A DNA stretch of 64,000 bases from Snuella lapsa (GTDB lineage Bacteria; Bacteroidota; Bacteroidia; Flavobacteriales; Flavobacteriaceae), in contig NZ_BAABCY010000006.1 of assembly GCF_039539345.1 (NCBI RefSeq), positions 1 through 64,000 of the forward strand. Direction: 5' to 3'. The position numbers and the translations under genes were made by a program. Of this stretch, positions 26,161 to 35,200 are shown piece after piece. The notes beneath the pieces were generated by a model. The model saw only the letters and a list, made by a program, of their open reading frames with translations, searched no databases and was not told the DNA's origin. How positions within the stretch are numbered: the first letter of the stretch is position 1; each line of letters opens with the position of its first letter.

Positions 26161-27171
26161 CTATATTACCTGAAAACCAAACGCGTACGGATCGTCTTCA
26201 GTATCAATTGTAATGGTATTATGACCATATACTTTAGCCCATCCCTGAATACTAGGGATGATAGCTTTTTGACCTCCCACAATGGCTTCTTCTTCCACAC
26301 GTCCAATAAACTTGGAGCCAATAAAACTCTCATGCACAAAAGGCTCTTCTATTTTTAATTTCCCTTGAGCATATAGCTGAGCCAGCCGTGCTGATGTCCC
26401 GGTACCACAAGGGCTCCTGTCAATAGCCTTGTCACCATAAAATACGGCATTACGTCCGGATGAACTGGGATCTATTGGGTTGCCGGTCCACAGCATGTGA
26501 CTTACATCCCTGATGGTTGAATTCTCAGGATGGACAAACATATCTTTATATTTTTCGTTGATACGTTGTCTTACCACCTGCGAGTACTGGATGATTTTGG
26601 AAGCTGAAAAAGCATGAACGCCTTCAAAATGAGGTTGCGGATCTACAATCGCATAATAATTGCCTCCATAAGATACATCGAAAGTGATCTCACCTAACTC
26701 CGGACATTCTATAGTTAATCCTTCTGCTGCGAGGTAACTTTTTACATTAATGAGCTTTACCCAATCTACCTTATTTCCCGTTTGCTGGTATTCAATTTCT
26801 ACCAAACCCGCCGGGGCTTCCATTCGAATTTTACCGGGTACTTTTGGTGTTACCAAACCTTCTTCAATGGCTATGGTAATGGTTCCTATCGTACCATGAC
26901 CACACATTGGCAGGCATCCCGATGTTTCTATAAATAAAATTGCAAAATCATTATTCGGATCATGCGGTGGGTACAAAATACTACCACTCATCATGTCATG
27001 ACCACGGGGCTCGAACATCAATCCTTTACGAATCCAATCGTAGTCTTTTAAAAAGTGCTGCCGCTTCTCGCTCATGTTCTCTCCAACCAGCTCAGGCCCA
27101 CCTTCTTTTATTACACGTACCGGATTTCCACAGGTATGTGCATCAATACAAACAAATGTACTTTTACTCAT
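26161..27171 (-). CDS. 4-hydroxyproline 2-epimerase (proline racemase family)
   Basis: A 336-residue protein of the proline racemase superfamily with both catalytic cysteines: Cys90 in MCGHGTIG and Cys255 in DRSPCGTGTSAR. Two cysteines (rather than Cys/Thr) indicate an epimerase/racemase and not a trans-3-hydroxyproline dehydratase. The SPCGTGTSAR form fits hydroxyproline epimerases. It would convert trans-4-hydroxy-L-proline to cis-4-hydroxy-D-proline. Its start overlaps the end of the DUF885 gene by 8 bases, so translation is probably coupled. Confidence 0.92.
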   Translation of the reverse strand: MSKSTFVCIDAHTCGNPVRVIKEGGPELVGENMSEKRQHFLKDYDWIRKGLMFEPRGHDMMSGSILYPPHDPNNDFAILFIETSGCLPMCGHGTIGTITIAIEEGLVTPKVPGKIRMEAPAGLVEIEYQQTGNKVDWVKLINVKSYLAAEGLTIECPELGEITFDVSYGGNYYAIVDPQPHFEGVHAFSASKIIQYSQVVRQRINEKYKDMFVHPENSTIRDVSHMLWTGNPIDPSSSGRNAVFYGDKAIDRSPCGTGTSARLAQLYAQGKLKIEEPFVHESFIGSKFIGRVEEEAIVGGQKAIIPSIQGWAKVYGHNTITIDTEDDPYAFGFQVI

Positions 27172-28894
27172 TTTTTATTTTCTCAATATAATTGTTGACC
27201 CGCTTCTCCAGAATCGATAAGGTTACGGTTCCTTGTCCTAAAATCACTTCATGAAAGTCCCGAATGTTAAATTTTGCTCCCAGCACATTCTCGGCCTTTT
27301 TGCGTAATTCCCTAATTTTTAATTCCCCAATCTTGTACGACAATGCCTGTCCAGGCCAGGAAATATAACGATCGGTTTCGGTATTGATCTCGTGTAACGA
27401 TAAGGCTGTATTGGAAGCCATATAATCCACCACCTGTTGCCTGGTCCAACCTTTAGCATGAATTCCAGTATCGACAACCAAACGGCATGCGCGCCACATT
27501 TCGTAAGTTAGTTGTCCGAATTTTTCATAGGGGGTTGTATAAAGTCCCATCTCATCGGCCAAAAACTCAGAATAGAGTCCCCAACCTTCTCCATAAGCAG
27601 ACAGGTACAGGTGTCTTCTAAAACCGGGAATACTATCACCCAGCTCGTTGTTCAAACTCATTTGTAAGTGATGCCCTGGAACTGCTTCATGCACGGTTAA
27701 TGCCGGCAAGGTATACAATGTCCTACTGGGGAGATCATAGGTATTCACCCAATAGTATCCCGGATCGGTACTGTTTTTTGATGTTCCGACATAACGCCCA
27801 CTGGTGTATTTAGGAGCAATAGCATCCGGTACGGGTGCCACTCCATAAGGCTTTCTGGGCAGGGTTTTAAAAAACCTTGGCAACTGCGCATCGGCCCGTT
27901 TGGCAATATCGCGGGCAGACATTAATAATGCATTTGGCGTTTTGGCATAGAATTGGGCATCTGTCCGCAAAAACTGAAAGAAGTCCGAAAAACTACCTTT
28001 AAAATGCAATGCTTTAATTATTTTTTCCATTTCAGCCTTGATCCGCGCCACCTCTTTAAGTCCTATTTGATGGATATCCTCCGCGGTATATTCCGTACTC
28101 GTTGTATAGTAGTTAATTCTATTTTGGTAAAACGCATTCCCATTAGGTGCTTCAGATACCCCAAGACTTGTTCGTGTTTTAGGCAAATATTCGGTTTCAA
28201 AAAAGGTTTTTATTCTTTTAAACTGAGTTGTTACAACCTTTTCTATCACATCTTTTGCAACTGCTAACACTGAATCCTTTTGCGTTTGGCTTAAATCATT
28301 CGGTAGTGCCTTAAAAGGGGAATAATAAAAACTGTCTTCATAATTAGCTACAATATGTGTATTGTATGTAGACTCATATCCTTTAAAAATAACTCTGGGC
28401 TGAGACATTCCCTTTTTTAGACCTTCTCTTAAATTCTCAAAATGTTGATCTACAAAACTGGGAATGGCCTTTAATTTATTTAAATAGTTTTTTACCTGTA
28501 GGTAATTGGTTAGCGGCCGAACCATGTAGGTTAAATTACTATGAAACCCCGCATCCGACAATATAGGGTTTAAATAGTTCTCAAAGGTGTAAAAATCGAT
28601 TTTGTCCTGCAAGACAAAAGCTAAAAGACGCATCGATATCTGCTCCGTCTCTGATAGTTCCTTATTATCTATCTTTGACAATTCATCTAATTTAGATTTA
28701 GCAAATGTGGCTTCTGCTTTATAAAAATCTTTTGTAAAAAGACCTAACGGATATGCTGTTTCATCATATCCGTTATGACCTTGATAGCTATTAATTACTA
28801 CTTTTAATTGGGCCGATGCATTTTGGGCAACAATCTTATTACTATTAAACACCAGTAATAATATCAGCAAGGGAATATATTGTAACCGATTCAT
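27164..28894 (-). CDS. Secreted DUF885-family putative metallopeptidase
   Basis: A 576-residue protein with a signal peptide (to about residue 24, IVAQ) and the DUF885 zinc motif HEAVPGHHLQ. Further family motifs follow: AYGEGWGLYSEFLADEMG (Glu ligand region) and a C-terminal SYKIGELKIRELR. The family is thought to be periplasmic peptidases. Its placement inside the hydroxyproline operon supports a role in digesting proline- or hydroxyproline-rich peptides, but its specificity is unknown. Confidence 0.88.
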   Translation of the reverse strand: MNRLQYIPLLILLLVFNSNKIVAQNASAQLKVVINSYQGHNGYDETAYPLGLFTKDFYKAEATFAKSKLDELSKIDNKELSETEQISMRLLAFVLQDKIDFYTFENYLNPILSDAGFHSNLTYMVRPLTNYLQVKNYLNKLKAIPSFVDQHFENLREGLKKGMSQPRVIFKGYESTYNTHIVANYEDSFYYSPFKALPNDLSQTQKDSVLAVAKDVIEKVVTTQFKRIKTFFETEYLPKTRTSLGVSEAPNGNAFYQNRINYYTTSTEYTAEDIHQIGLKEVARIKAEMEKIIKALHFKGSFSDFFQFLRTDAQFYAKTPNALLMSARDIAKRADAQLPRFFKTLPRKPYGVAPVPDAIAPKYTSGRYVGTSKNSTDPGYYWVNTYDLPSRTLYTLPALTVHEAVPGHHLQMSLNNELGDSIPGFRRHLYLSAYGEGWGLYSEFLADEMGLYTTPYEKFGQLTYEMWRACRLVVDTGIHAKGWTRQQVVDYMASNTALSLHEINTETDRYISWPGQALSYKIGELKIRELRKKAENVLGAKFNIRDFHEVILGQGTVTLSILEKRVNNYIEKIKNE

Positions 28895-28942
28895 ATGATT
28901 CCCTAGTTATTATTATTGTTCACTACCTCTCTCTTTATAGTT

Positions 28943-30469
28943 TTAATTTTTAAGTGCATCGGGCAATAGCTCATTTGGGAACGATTGGTAGCTAACTGGT
29001 CTCACCCATCTTTTTATAGCATTGGCTCCTACAGCCGTAAATCTGGAATCAGTTGAAGCTGGATACGGCCCTCCGTGTTGCATAGATGGACAAACCTCAA
29101 CACCCGTTGGCACACCGTTAAAGATAATTCTACCAACGCGGTTTTCCAAAGCATCTACCAAATCGTGCAGATTCGCATATTCCTCTTCTTCGGCAATTAT
29201 GGTTCCTGTTAATTGTCCTTCTAAATTATTAATAACTTTTAACAGCTCCTCCTCGTTCTTACATTTCACGACTAACGAAAATGGCCCAAATACCTCTTGA
29301 CCGGTCTTAGGGTTTGCTAAAAAATCAGCCCCCGATATGGTAGCTATTAGTGATGCTGCATAATTTGGTTCTAAATCACCTTCAACAACACCTACAATTT
29401 CCACGCCTTTTTGCGATGTTACACTTTGTCCATTCTCGACAAAACCTTGCTTGATATTAGGGTGTAACATACATTGCGCTTCGATAGCGATGGTTTTTTC
29501 TGCTAAATCCTGGACAAAAGCCTGTGTATTGTCTCCTTCCACCGTTAAAATTAAACCTGGATTGGTACAAAACTGGCCTGTTCCTAAAGTAATTGAACTG
29601 GCGTAAGTATCTGCTATATCTGCATATCTTTTATCAAGAGCTTTTGAAGTAATAATAACCGGATTTATACTTCCCATTTCTGCGAATACCGGAATAGGTT
29701 CTTCCCGTTGTGCAGCCAGATCGAACAAGGCACGACCACCGGAAATACTTCCTGTAAATCCCACCGCTTTAACTTTTGGGTGCTTTACAAGCGCTGTACC
29801 AACGGTTCTTCCTCTCCCCATAATATTAGAAAAAACACCATTGGGCATTCCAGTTTTTTCAGCAGCTTTAATAATGGCTGATGCGACTAATTCGGCCGTT
29901 CCGGAATGCATCGCATGCGCTTTTACAATGACGGGACAGCCTGCTGCCAATGCACTGACTGTATCTCCTCCTGCCGTAGAAAAAGCCAAGGGAAAGTTAC
30001 TGGCTGCAAAAACCACAACCGGTCCCAATGGAATTAAAGTTTTTCGTAAATCCTCTTTAGGCAAAGGCTGTCTATCTGGAATGGCTTCATCTATAACGTT
30101 TTCTCTCCAGTCTTCTTTCGATACCAAATCGGCAAAAGAACGCAATTGAAACACAGTTCTTCCTCGCTCACCTATAGCACGTCCTTCTGGCAAACCTGAT
30201 TCCGTTGTATATGCTTCAATCAACTCCTTATCTAAAGCCAAAATCTCATCAGCAATAGCGTTTAGAAATGCCGCCCTTTTAAATCCAGGGATCTTTCTAT
30301 AAGTTTTAAATGCCTCCCAGCCAAGTGTTACTGCTTCATCTACTTCTGCTTCTGTTGCCTCAAAAAAGGGTGTTGAAGTTTCTATATTTAATTTAGGATT
30401 AATAGTATGATGGGTTACACTCCCATTTGCTGACAACTTATTTCCTATATAATTTTTCCCTGTAATCAT
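28943..30469 (-). CDS. NADP-type aldehyde dehydrogenase, probably 2-oxoglutarate semialdehyde dehydrogenase
   Basis: 508 residues of the ALDH superfamily: cofactor region VGFTGSISGGRALFD, general-base Glu264 in AEMGSINP and nucleophile Cys301 in GQFCTNPG. The GQFCTNPG form and length match the 2,5-dioxovalerate (alpha-ketoglutarate semialdehyde) dehydrogenases used at the end of hydroxyproline and pentose/aldarate pathways. Here it would give 2-oxoglutarate. The ATG follows AAGGA with a short spacer. A possible -7 element TAAATTTG lies just upstream. Confidence 0.92.
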   Translation of the reverse strand: MITGKNYIGNKLSANGSVTHHTINPKLNIETSTPFFEATEAEVDEAVTLGWEAFKTYRKIPGFKRAAFLNAIADEILALDKELIEAYTTESGLPEGRAIGERGRTVFQLRSFADLVSKEDWRENVIDEAIPDRQPLPKEDLRKTLIPLGPVVVFAASNFPLAFSTAGGDTVSALAAGCPVIVKAHAMHSGTAELVASAIIKAAEKTGMPNGVFSNIMGRGRTVGTALVKHPKVKAVGFTGSISGGRALFDLAAQREEPIPVFAEMGSINPVIITSKALDKRYADIADTYASSITLGTGQFCTNPGLILTVEGDNTQAFVQDLAEKTIAIEAQCMLHPNIKQGFVENGQSVTSQKGVEIVGVVEGDLEPNYAASLIATISGADFLANPKTGQEVFGPFSLVVKCKNEEELLKVINNLEGQLTGTIIAEEEEYANLHDLVDALENRVGRIIFNGVPTGVEVCPSMQHGGPYPASTDSRFTAVGANAIKRWVRPVSYQSFPNELLPDALKN

Positions 30470-30492
30470 TCCTTATTTTTTAAATGTTTTTT

Positions 30493-30500
30493 CAAATTTA
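30493..30500 (-). promoter_or_regulatory. Possible -7 element upstream of the aldehyde dehydrogenase gene
   Basis: TAAATTTG on the minus strand fits TAnnTTTG, 24 bases before the ATG; no clear TTG is seen at -33. A small hairpin (AGGTATT / AATACCT, 30531-30551) lies behind it. Confidence 0.3.
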
Positions 30501-30667
30501 CTCGTTTGTAAGCTACTTTTTTTGATAATTAGGTATTTTTAAATAATACCTTGAAATGAAAAACCTTTTCTCATAACCATCTCTAGAATTATGATAAACG
30601 TGTTATAATGTCTACATTATGCCTTCTGTAAAAATGAAGCTTTCTCATTTTTGAATATTTGAAAAGA

Positions 30668-31624
30668 TCAACTTATTAAGTCCATAACTTCAAGTCTTTC
30701 TTTTGCCAGAATATATCTTGCACGGACATCATCAATTTGTTGTTTAGTTAATTTCTTACCAAAGGTACGCAGCCCTCCAGCAACATCATTATGATGAATT
30801 CCCATAGCAAGCTTGAGATATTCCATAAGGAGCGGCTGAGCATCCAGATACGACAGAGAATTTAAAGCCTGAGAAATTTTGTTTGCCTCAGCCCATTCTC
30901 CATTTAAAACATACTCCTGCATAGTAACACTTGCTTTTGGGAAGATAGTACCTACACCTGTAATCCCACCACATGCCCCAGCGAGTCCTGCATATACAGT
31001 GACTGTATCTACTCCTGCCAAAACTTTTAAATCTTTATTCTCTAACATCAGAGTTTCAATAATTGAAACATCTATAGTCGATATTTTAAGAGCAGTTACT
31101 TTAGGAAGAACAGAAAGTCTTATAAGAAGGTCAGTTGAGAGCGCATGATAACCAGCTGCATCGGGATTGTTATAAGGCATAATTGTTACGCCTACATTTT
31201 TTGCAGTTGCTTCAGAAAGTGCATAGTACTCATACATTTCTTTTTCAGAAGGAACCGCCTTAGTTTTTGGTGGCATGATCATGACAGTATCAACTCCAAC
31301 TGTTGCAAGTCCTTCAATGATTTTGGCAAGTTCTTCCTTAGTTTCTGCTGAAGCTCCGCTGATTAACGGAACATTGTATTCTTTAGCAACTTCAGAAAGG
31401 GATTTAAGTAAAGAAAGACGCTGTTTGGCACTCAGGTAGCTATTCTCTCCCAGAGTACCAGAACCAACAAGTCCGTTCATTCTGCTTCCGCCCTTTCCTT
31501 GAGTTTTTAAAATACCTGCGGCCTGTTTTTGTGTTGCATCAAGGTCAATTTCAAGAGCGCCTGATTTTGACTCTTTTAACCATGTAAACACTGCGGGCAT
31601 TACACCCTTCCATTGAATACTCAT
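30668..31624 (-). CDS. DHDPS-family aldolase/deaminase, probably 1-pyrroline-4-hydroxy-2-carboxylate deaminase
   Basis: A 318-residue TIM barrel of the dihydrodipicolinate synthase family, with the Schiff-base Lys180 (VTALKIST), the Tyr151 region (MPYNNPDAAG) and GSGTLGE where DHDPS has GTTGE. In hydroxyproline operons a member of this family deaminates 1-pyrroline-4-hydroxy-2-carboxylate to 2-oxoglutarate semialdehyde, the substrate of the next gene's product. It has its own 200-base upstream gap from the dehydrogenase gene and a candidate promoter. It is transcribed divergently from the AraC gene. Confidence 0.9.
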   Translation of the reverse strand: MSIQWKGVMPAVFTWLKESKSGALEIDLDATQKQAAGILKTQGKGGSRMNGLVGSGTLGENSYLSAKQRLSLLKSLSEVAKEYNVPLISGASAETKEELAKIIEGLATVGVDTVMIMPPKTKAVPSEKEMYEYYALSEATAKNVGVTIMPYNNPDAAGYHALSTDLLIRLSVLPKVTALKISTIDVSIIETLMLENKDLKVLAGVDTVTVYAGLAGACGGITGVGTIFPKASVTMQEYVLNGEWAEANKISQALNSLSYLDAQPLLMEYLKLAMGIHHNDVAGGLRTFGKKLTKQQIDDVRARYILAKERLEVMDLIS

Positions 31625-31646
31625 AAGTTCTATTATTTATACAGTT

Positions 31647-31654
31647 CAAAATTA
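31647..31654 (-). promoter_or_regulatory. Possible -7 element for the DHDPS-family gene
   Basis: TAATTTTG on the minus strand fits TAnnTTTG, 22 bases before the ATG at 31624. The -33 element is not obvious, as might be expected for an activator-dependent promoter next to an AraC gene. Confidence 0.35.
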
Positions 31655-31777
31655 CATACAGATGCTTATATACGCTATGTTCGTTTTATCCACAAATGAT
31701 ACTATATTATCCATTATGAGTTATTATATTAAATTTTAAGGATAATTTTTATATTTTTAGTTCATTAAAGATTAAAA

Positions 31778-32623
31778 ATGAAAGTCTTACCTTTTAAAAT
31801 ACCTAAACCCGAATCGGACGCTTTGGTCTATCAGGTTGATCTTGAAACCACATTTTACGATCAATTGCATCAACATGAAGAAATTCAGCTGAGTCTTGTC
31901 GTGGAGGGTGAGGGTACTTTAATTGTTGGTGATACTATTAACGACTATTCCGATGGAGATGTTTTAGTTATCGGGAGTAATCTACCCCATGTCTTTAAAA
32001 GCGATCTGAGCGTTGGCAAAAAATCGCATATGCTCACGTTATTTTTTACTAAGGCTGCCTTTGGGACTCATTTTTTCAGCCTGGAGGAATTACATGAATT
32101 GGAACCTTTTTTTAAGCGTGCCGCACATGGATTTAAAATTACTTCGGATAAAGAGGCCATCCACAGTTTATTTTACACACTGGAAACCGCTTCTAAGTTA
32201 AGCAGGTTCATTATCTTATTGGAACTACTTAAAATAGCCTCGGTGGCCTCCTATAAAAGTCTATCGTCTTTTATTTATGATAAAAAGTATACCGACATAG
32301 AAGGCAAGCGCATGCGTGATATTTTCGAATATACCATGACCCATTATCATAAGGACATTTCGTTGGAAGCTATTTCCAATGTGGCCAATATGACTAAAAA
32401 TGCTTTCTGCAAATATTTTAAGAAGCGTACCAATAAAACGTATTTTGGGTTTTTGAACGAATTACGCATTGAAAATGCCTGTAAATTATTATTAAGTCAC
32501 AGAGATCTACCAATAATACACGTATCGGAAAAATCGGGATTCAATAATATATCTAACTTTAACAGACAATTTAAAACCTTAAAAGGAATAGCACCAAACA
32601 TTTACAGAAAAGTGAACGATTAA
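31778..32623 (+). CDS. AraC-family transcriptional regulator (cupin plus HTH)
   Basis: 281 residues. The N-terminal cupin-like ligand-binding region is about 15-110 (LHQHEEIQLSLVVEGEGTLIVGD, VLVIGSNLPHVFKS). The C-terminal pair of helix-turn-helix motifs is at about 180-281 (ISLEAISNVANMTKNAFCKYFKKRT, IIHVSEKSGFNNISNFNRQFK). Divergent from the hydroxyproline genes, it is the likely activator of that cluster, perhaps responding to hydroxyproline or a pathway intermediate. Its stop overlaps the start of a small downstream gene (TAATG). Confidence 0.92.
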   Translation: MKVLPFKIPKPESDALVYQVDLETTFYDQLHQHEEIQLSLVVEGEGTLIVGDTINDYSDGDVLVIGSNLPHVFKSDLSVGKKSHMLTLFFTKAAFGTHFFSLEELHELEPFFKRAAHGFKITSDKEAIHSLFYTLETASKLSRFIILLELLKIASVASYKSLSSFIYDKKYTDIEGKRMRDIFEYTMTHYHKDISLEAISNVANMTKNAFCKYFKKRTNKTYFGFLNELRIENACKLLLSHRDLPIIHVSEKSGFNNISNFNRQFKTLKGIAPNIYRKVND

Positions 32624-32769
32624 TGAAACGACAACACCTTTATATTCTTTTAGGCATTGGATTGATTATTACTATTTTTGGTATTGTAACAGGAAAGTTT
32701 TTCTTTCTGTTCTTAGTTATTCCTCTTGGATTCGGATTCTTTAGAAAGAATAACGATAAAGACACCTGA
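32623..32769 (+). CDS. 48-residue membrane protein overlapping the AraC gene
   Basis: The ATG shares its A with the AraC stop codon (TAATG). The frame encodes a 48-residue protein: MKRQHLY, two hydrophobic stretches (ILLGIGLIITIFGIVTG and FFFLFLVIPLGFGFF) and a charged tail RKNNDKDT. Basic N-terminus, hairpin-like hydrophobic pair and charged tail make a real two-helix membrane peptide plausible. The one-base overlap suggests translational coupling. Function unknown. Confidence 0.65.
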   Translation: MKRQHLYILLGIGLIITIFGIVTGKFFFLFLVIPLGFGFFRKNNDKDT

Positions 32770-32771
32770 CT

Positions 32772-33350
32772 TTAAGTTTTCTTGACGTATTGGGTAACAA
32801 TTACTATTTGCTGGCCATCTACTTTACCTTCAATATACTCTGCATTTTCATGATCTAATCGAATGTTTCTAACAGCCGTACCTTGTTTGGCAACCATACT
32901 GGATCCTTTAACCTTAAGATCTTTCACCAAAACTACAGAGTCGCCATTCTCCAGAATTACGCCATTCACATCGCGGTGAATTATTTTTTCACTTTCATCC
33001 TTATCTTCACCAGTAGCCCTGGCTAGAGACAAAGCTTCATCGTCCAGATACATCATATCCAACAAATCTTGAGGCCATCCATCTTTACGTAATCGTTGCA
33101 ACATTCGCCAGGCCATTATCTGAACAGCCACAAACTCACTCCACATACTGTCATTTAAACATCGCCAATGGTTTGCATCCATATCTGTATTGCCCTCGAT
33201 CTGATCTAAACAGGTATTACATACCAAGACACTGTTATCTACCGTTTCATTCAAAGATGGGGGAATGACATATTGTTTTAAATCGTTGGTAGCGGTACAT
33301 AACTCACAGGTTGAATTACTTCTTTCTTTTAAGGTTTGCAATACACTCAT
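32772..33350 (-). CDS. PhnA-domain zinc-ribbon protein
   Basis: 192 residues starting MSVLQTLKERS. An N-terminal zinc ribbon (CELC ... CNTC) is followed by a helical middle. The C-terminal PhnA/YjdM domain has NGVILENGDSVVLVKDLKVKGSS, TAVRNIRLD and EGKVDGQQIVIVTQYVKK. Codons before the Met at 33350 are open but unlike the family and overlap the preceding terminator, so the shorter form is annotated. The family's biochemical role is unclear; the old link to phosphonoacetate hydrolase does not hold for it in general. It converges with the small membrane protein gene. Confidence 0.88.
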   Translation of the reverse strand: MSVLQTLKERSNSTCELCTATNDLKQYVIPPSLNETVDNSVLVCNTCLDQIEGNTDMDANHWRCLNDSMWSEFVAVQIMAWRMLQRLRKDGWPQDLLDMMYLDDEALSLARATGEDKDESEKIIHRDVNGVILENGDSVVLVKDLKVKGSSMVAKQGTAVRNIRLDHENAEYIEGKVDGQQIVIVTQYVKKT

Positions 33351-33428
33351 AATATAGATTTTTTGATTTTGCAATAATACACCTAAATTAAGGCTCTTAC
33401 AATGGTAATCTCTATTTTTTAAAAAAGA

Positions 33429-33454
33429 AAAAGATGCCGGAAAAGGCATCTTTT
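33429..33454 (-). terminator. Terminator between the tandem-repeat protein gene and phnA-like gene
   Basis: Perfect 10-base stem AAAAGATGCC / GGCATCTTTT with a 6-base loop. T-rich sequence follows on the minus strand, about 25 bases past the stop of the upstream gene. Confidence 0.85.
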
Positions 33455-33479
33455 GACTAAACCATAAAAATCTCATCTT

Positions 33480-34310
33480 TTATTTTCTGAGTTCATGCAC
33501 CGACTGATAAATATAATCGCCATGTACTCCGGTAAAATATTTACCTACTTTCTTACCTCTATCCTTACGGGCTTCTTCATCTGGCCATGCTTCTTTTCTT
33601 AGTTCTTGAAATCTATCAAACATTTTATCTAGATCGGCTAAAGACTCCACTATAAACGCTTCAACAAACTCTGTTCTGTCCGCTCCCCAAGCATGTGCAT
33701 GCGGATAATAGGCTTTTATATATTCATTCTTATTAATTAGTTCATCAAAATAACTTTCTCCTAACTCTTCGAACTCATCCTTCGATCCATCTTCTGGAAA
33801 AGCAAAATGGCTAACTCTTACAAAAGTAATTAAATCCTTATCTGGTTTAGCATCCATAAGCTTAGCTCTACCCATCGTTACATAAATTTCATCGGAATGC
33901 TCGTTAGCATAATAGGCCATTCTCTTTTTTATGAATGCTTTTCTTTCTTCTTCATTGGGCCAAGCTTCTTCTTCCAACTTTTTACTCCTTTCTGTAGCTT
34001 TGTCTATGTCATTCCAAGAGGCAAAGGCCTGAACATATTTTATTTCAGTGTTATCTGCTGTAAACATATGTAAATGGGTAGAAGTTCCCATAATGTATTC
34101 ATTTTTCATGGTCACCTTATCTAAATACTCTTTTTCTACGGCCTTCCATTCCTCCATTTTAAAGTCTTCATAATCCATATTCCAATGCATAGTTGTTACT
34201 GCAATGTACTGTGGGCGCTCAGGTACATCTTGTTGGGCCAAAAGTGTAGTGGTACTAAACAACAAAACCAAACTTAGTAGTGCTGTAAATAATCGATTGA
34301 TTGTTTTCAT
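33480..34310 (-). CDS. Secreted protein of two tandem ~120-residue units, function unknown
   Basis: 276 residues with a signal peptide ending near TLLAQ. The mature part consists of two related units. Shared elements are NEYI followed by H-x-H (THLHMF / PHAHAW), AD-x-TE, then a W/L-x-DLDK-like helix, a Lys/Glu-rich helix ending EEAWP[ND]EE-R, and a final [DG]-[ED]-[ID]-Y strand. The pattern suggests two dimeric alpha-beta barrel (ferredoxin-like) domains, the fold of NIPSNAP/antibiotic-monooxygenase-like proteins, but I cannot assign a family. It is followed by a strong terminator. Confidence 0.75.
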   Translation of the reverse strand: MKTINRLFTALLSLVLLFSTTTLLAQQDVPERPQYIAVTTMHWNMDYEDFKMEEWKAVEKEYLDKVTMKNEYIMGTSTHLHMFTADNTEIKYVQAFASWNDIDKATERSKKLEEEAWPNEEERKAFIKKRMAYYANEHSDEIYVTMGRAKLMDAKPDKDLITFVRVSHFAFPEDGSKDEFEELGESYFDELINKNEYIKAYYPHAHAWGADRTEFVEAFIVESLADLDKMFDRFQELRKEAWPDEEARKDRGKKVGKYFTGVHGDYIYQSVHELRK

Positions 34311-34485
34311 AATCTGATAAAATTTAAATTAGTATACTAGTTAAAATCAAATACTTCTTTAAGGCTCGGGGACTGAAAACAAGATTTGAGACAATCTTTT
34401 ATTTACTATTAATCGGAACTATTTTTGGAGAGTACTAAATATACAACAAAAAAGCACTCGTTTTACATTCGTAAGCATTTTCCAG

Positions 34486-34848
34486 TTAAATTAATGTATC
34501 TCTTACTTTTTTAGGCATGGTTTTTACAACCATTTCATGGGAGTGGTCTATGAGATGTAAAATAAATTCTGACGACAATTCGCCTTCATGGATATAAACG
34601 GTATTCCAATGTTTTTTATTCATATGAAAACCTGGCCGTATACTGCTGTAATCAGATCGTAACGTTTCTGAATATTCTGGATCGCACTTTAAATTTACCG
34701 AAGCTTTTCCCTGTTCCCAGGCATCTAACGGCACTAAAGCAAATATCTTACCTAACACCTTAAATACCAATACATTTTCATCAAACGGAAAATCTTCCGT
34801 TGTTTCTTTTTTACTTAAACAATAATCTCGAAGTTGCTCAATATTCAT
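34486..34848 (-). CDS. MmcQ/YjbR-family protein
   Basis: 120 residues with the YjbR signatures: N-terminal LRDYCLSKKETTEDFPFDENVLVFKVLGKIFAL, then VNLKCDPEYSETLR, and GFHMNKKHWNTVYI near the C-terminus. The fold is that of a double-wing DNA-binding domain, though its biological role is poorly defined. It is preceded by the DUF4260 gene with a 1-base gap. Confidence 0.9.
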   Translation of the reverse strand: MNIEQLRDYCLSKKETTEDFPFDENVLVFKVLGKIFALVPLDAWEQGKASVNLKCDPEYSETLRSDYSSIRPGFHMNKKHWNTVYIHEGELSSEFILHLIDHSHEMVVKTMPKKVRDTLI

Positions 34849-34849
34849 A

Positions 34850-35200
34850 TTACTTTTCCAAATTCCCTAAGTGGGTATGTTTAAAATTATCCAAATACTT
34901 CAAACCGTAACCAAAAACCCTGTCTAAAGCGGCATGGGAAAATAGTATAACACCAATTAATTGTATTATCTGGCTTCCTAAATAAATTCCTCCCAAATAC
35001 AATAAAACAGCTAGCCCTTTATGGTGCAACACGTTATAGGTTATGGCTCCTACCTTTGCACTGACCAAATATCCTAACATCCCTATATCTGGAGTTAGCA
35101 GTAGCACCAAAAACCACCACCAACTAAAATCGAGAATATTAAAAAAATATACACCTAATACAAAGAGCAGTAACTCTTCCATTTTTAAAACTAGACTCAT
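34850..35200 (-). CDS. DUF4260-family membrane protein
   Basis: 116 residues with three or four hydrophobic helices. The signatures WWWFLVLLLTPDIGMLGYL and SHAALDRVFGYGLKY are typical of DUF4260. Its start overlaps the stop of the cyclase gene by four bases (ATGA), indicating translational coupling. Function unknown. Confidence 0.87.
   Translation of the reverse strand: MSLVLKMEELLLFVLGVYFFNILDFSWWWFLVLLLTPDIGMLGYLVSAKVGAITYNVLHHKGLAVLLYLGGIYLGSQIIQLIGVILFSHAALDRVFGYGLKYLDNFKHTHLGNLEK

Noticed and set aside
21405..32769. Horizontal acquisition of the hydroxyproline cluster
   Set aside because: No flanking integrase, tRNA, transposase or obvious base-composition break is visible by reading; not supportable without computed composition statistics.
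33351..33476. N-terminal extension of the PhnA-like gene
   Set aside because: Runs through the terminator hairpin of the upstream gene and does not resemble the family.
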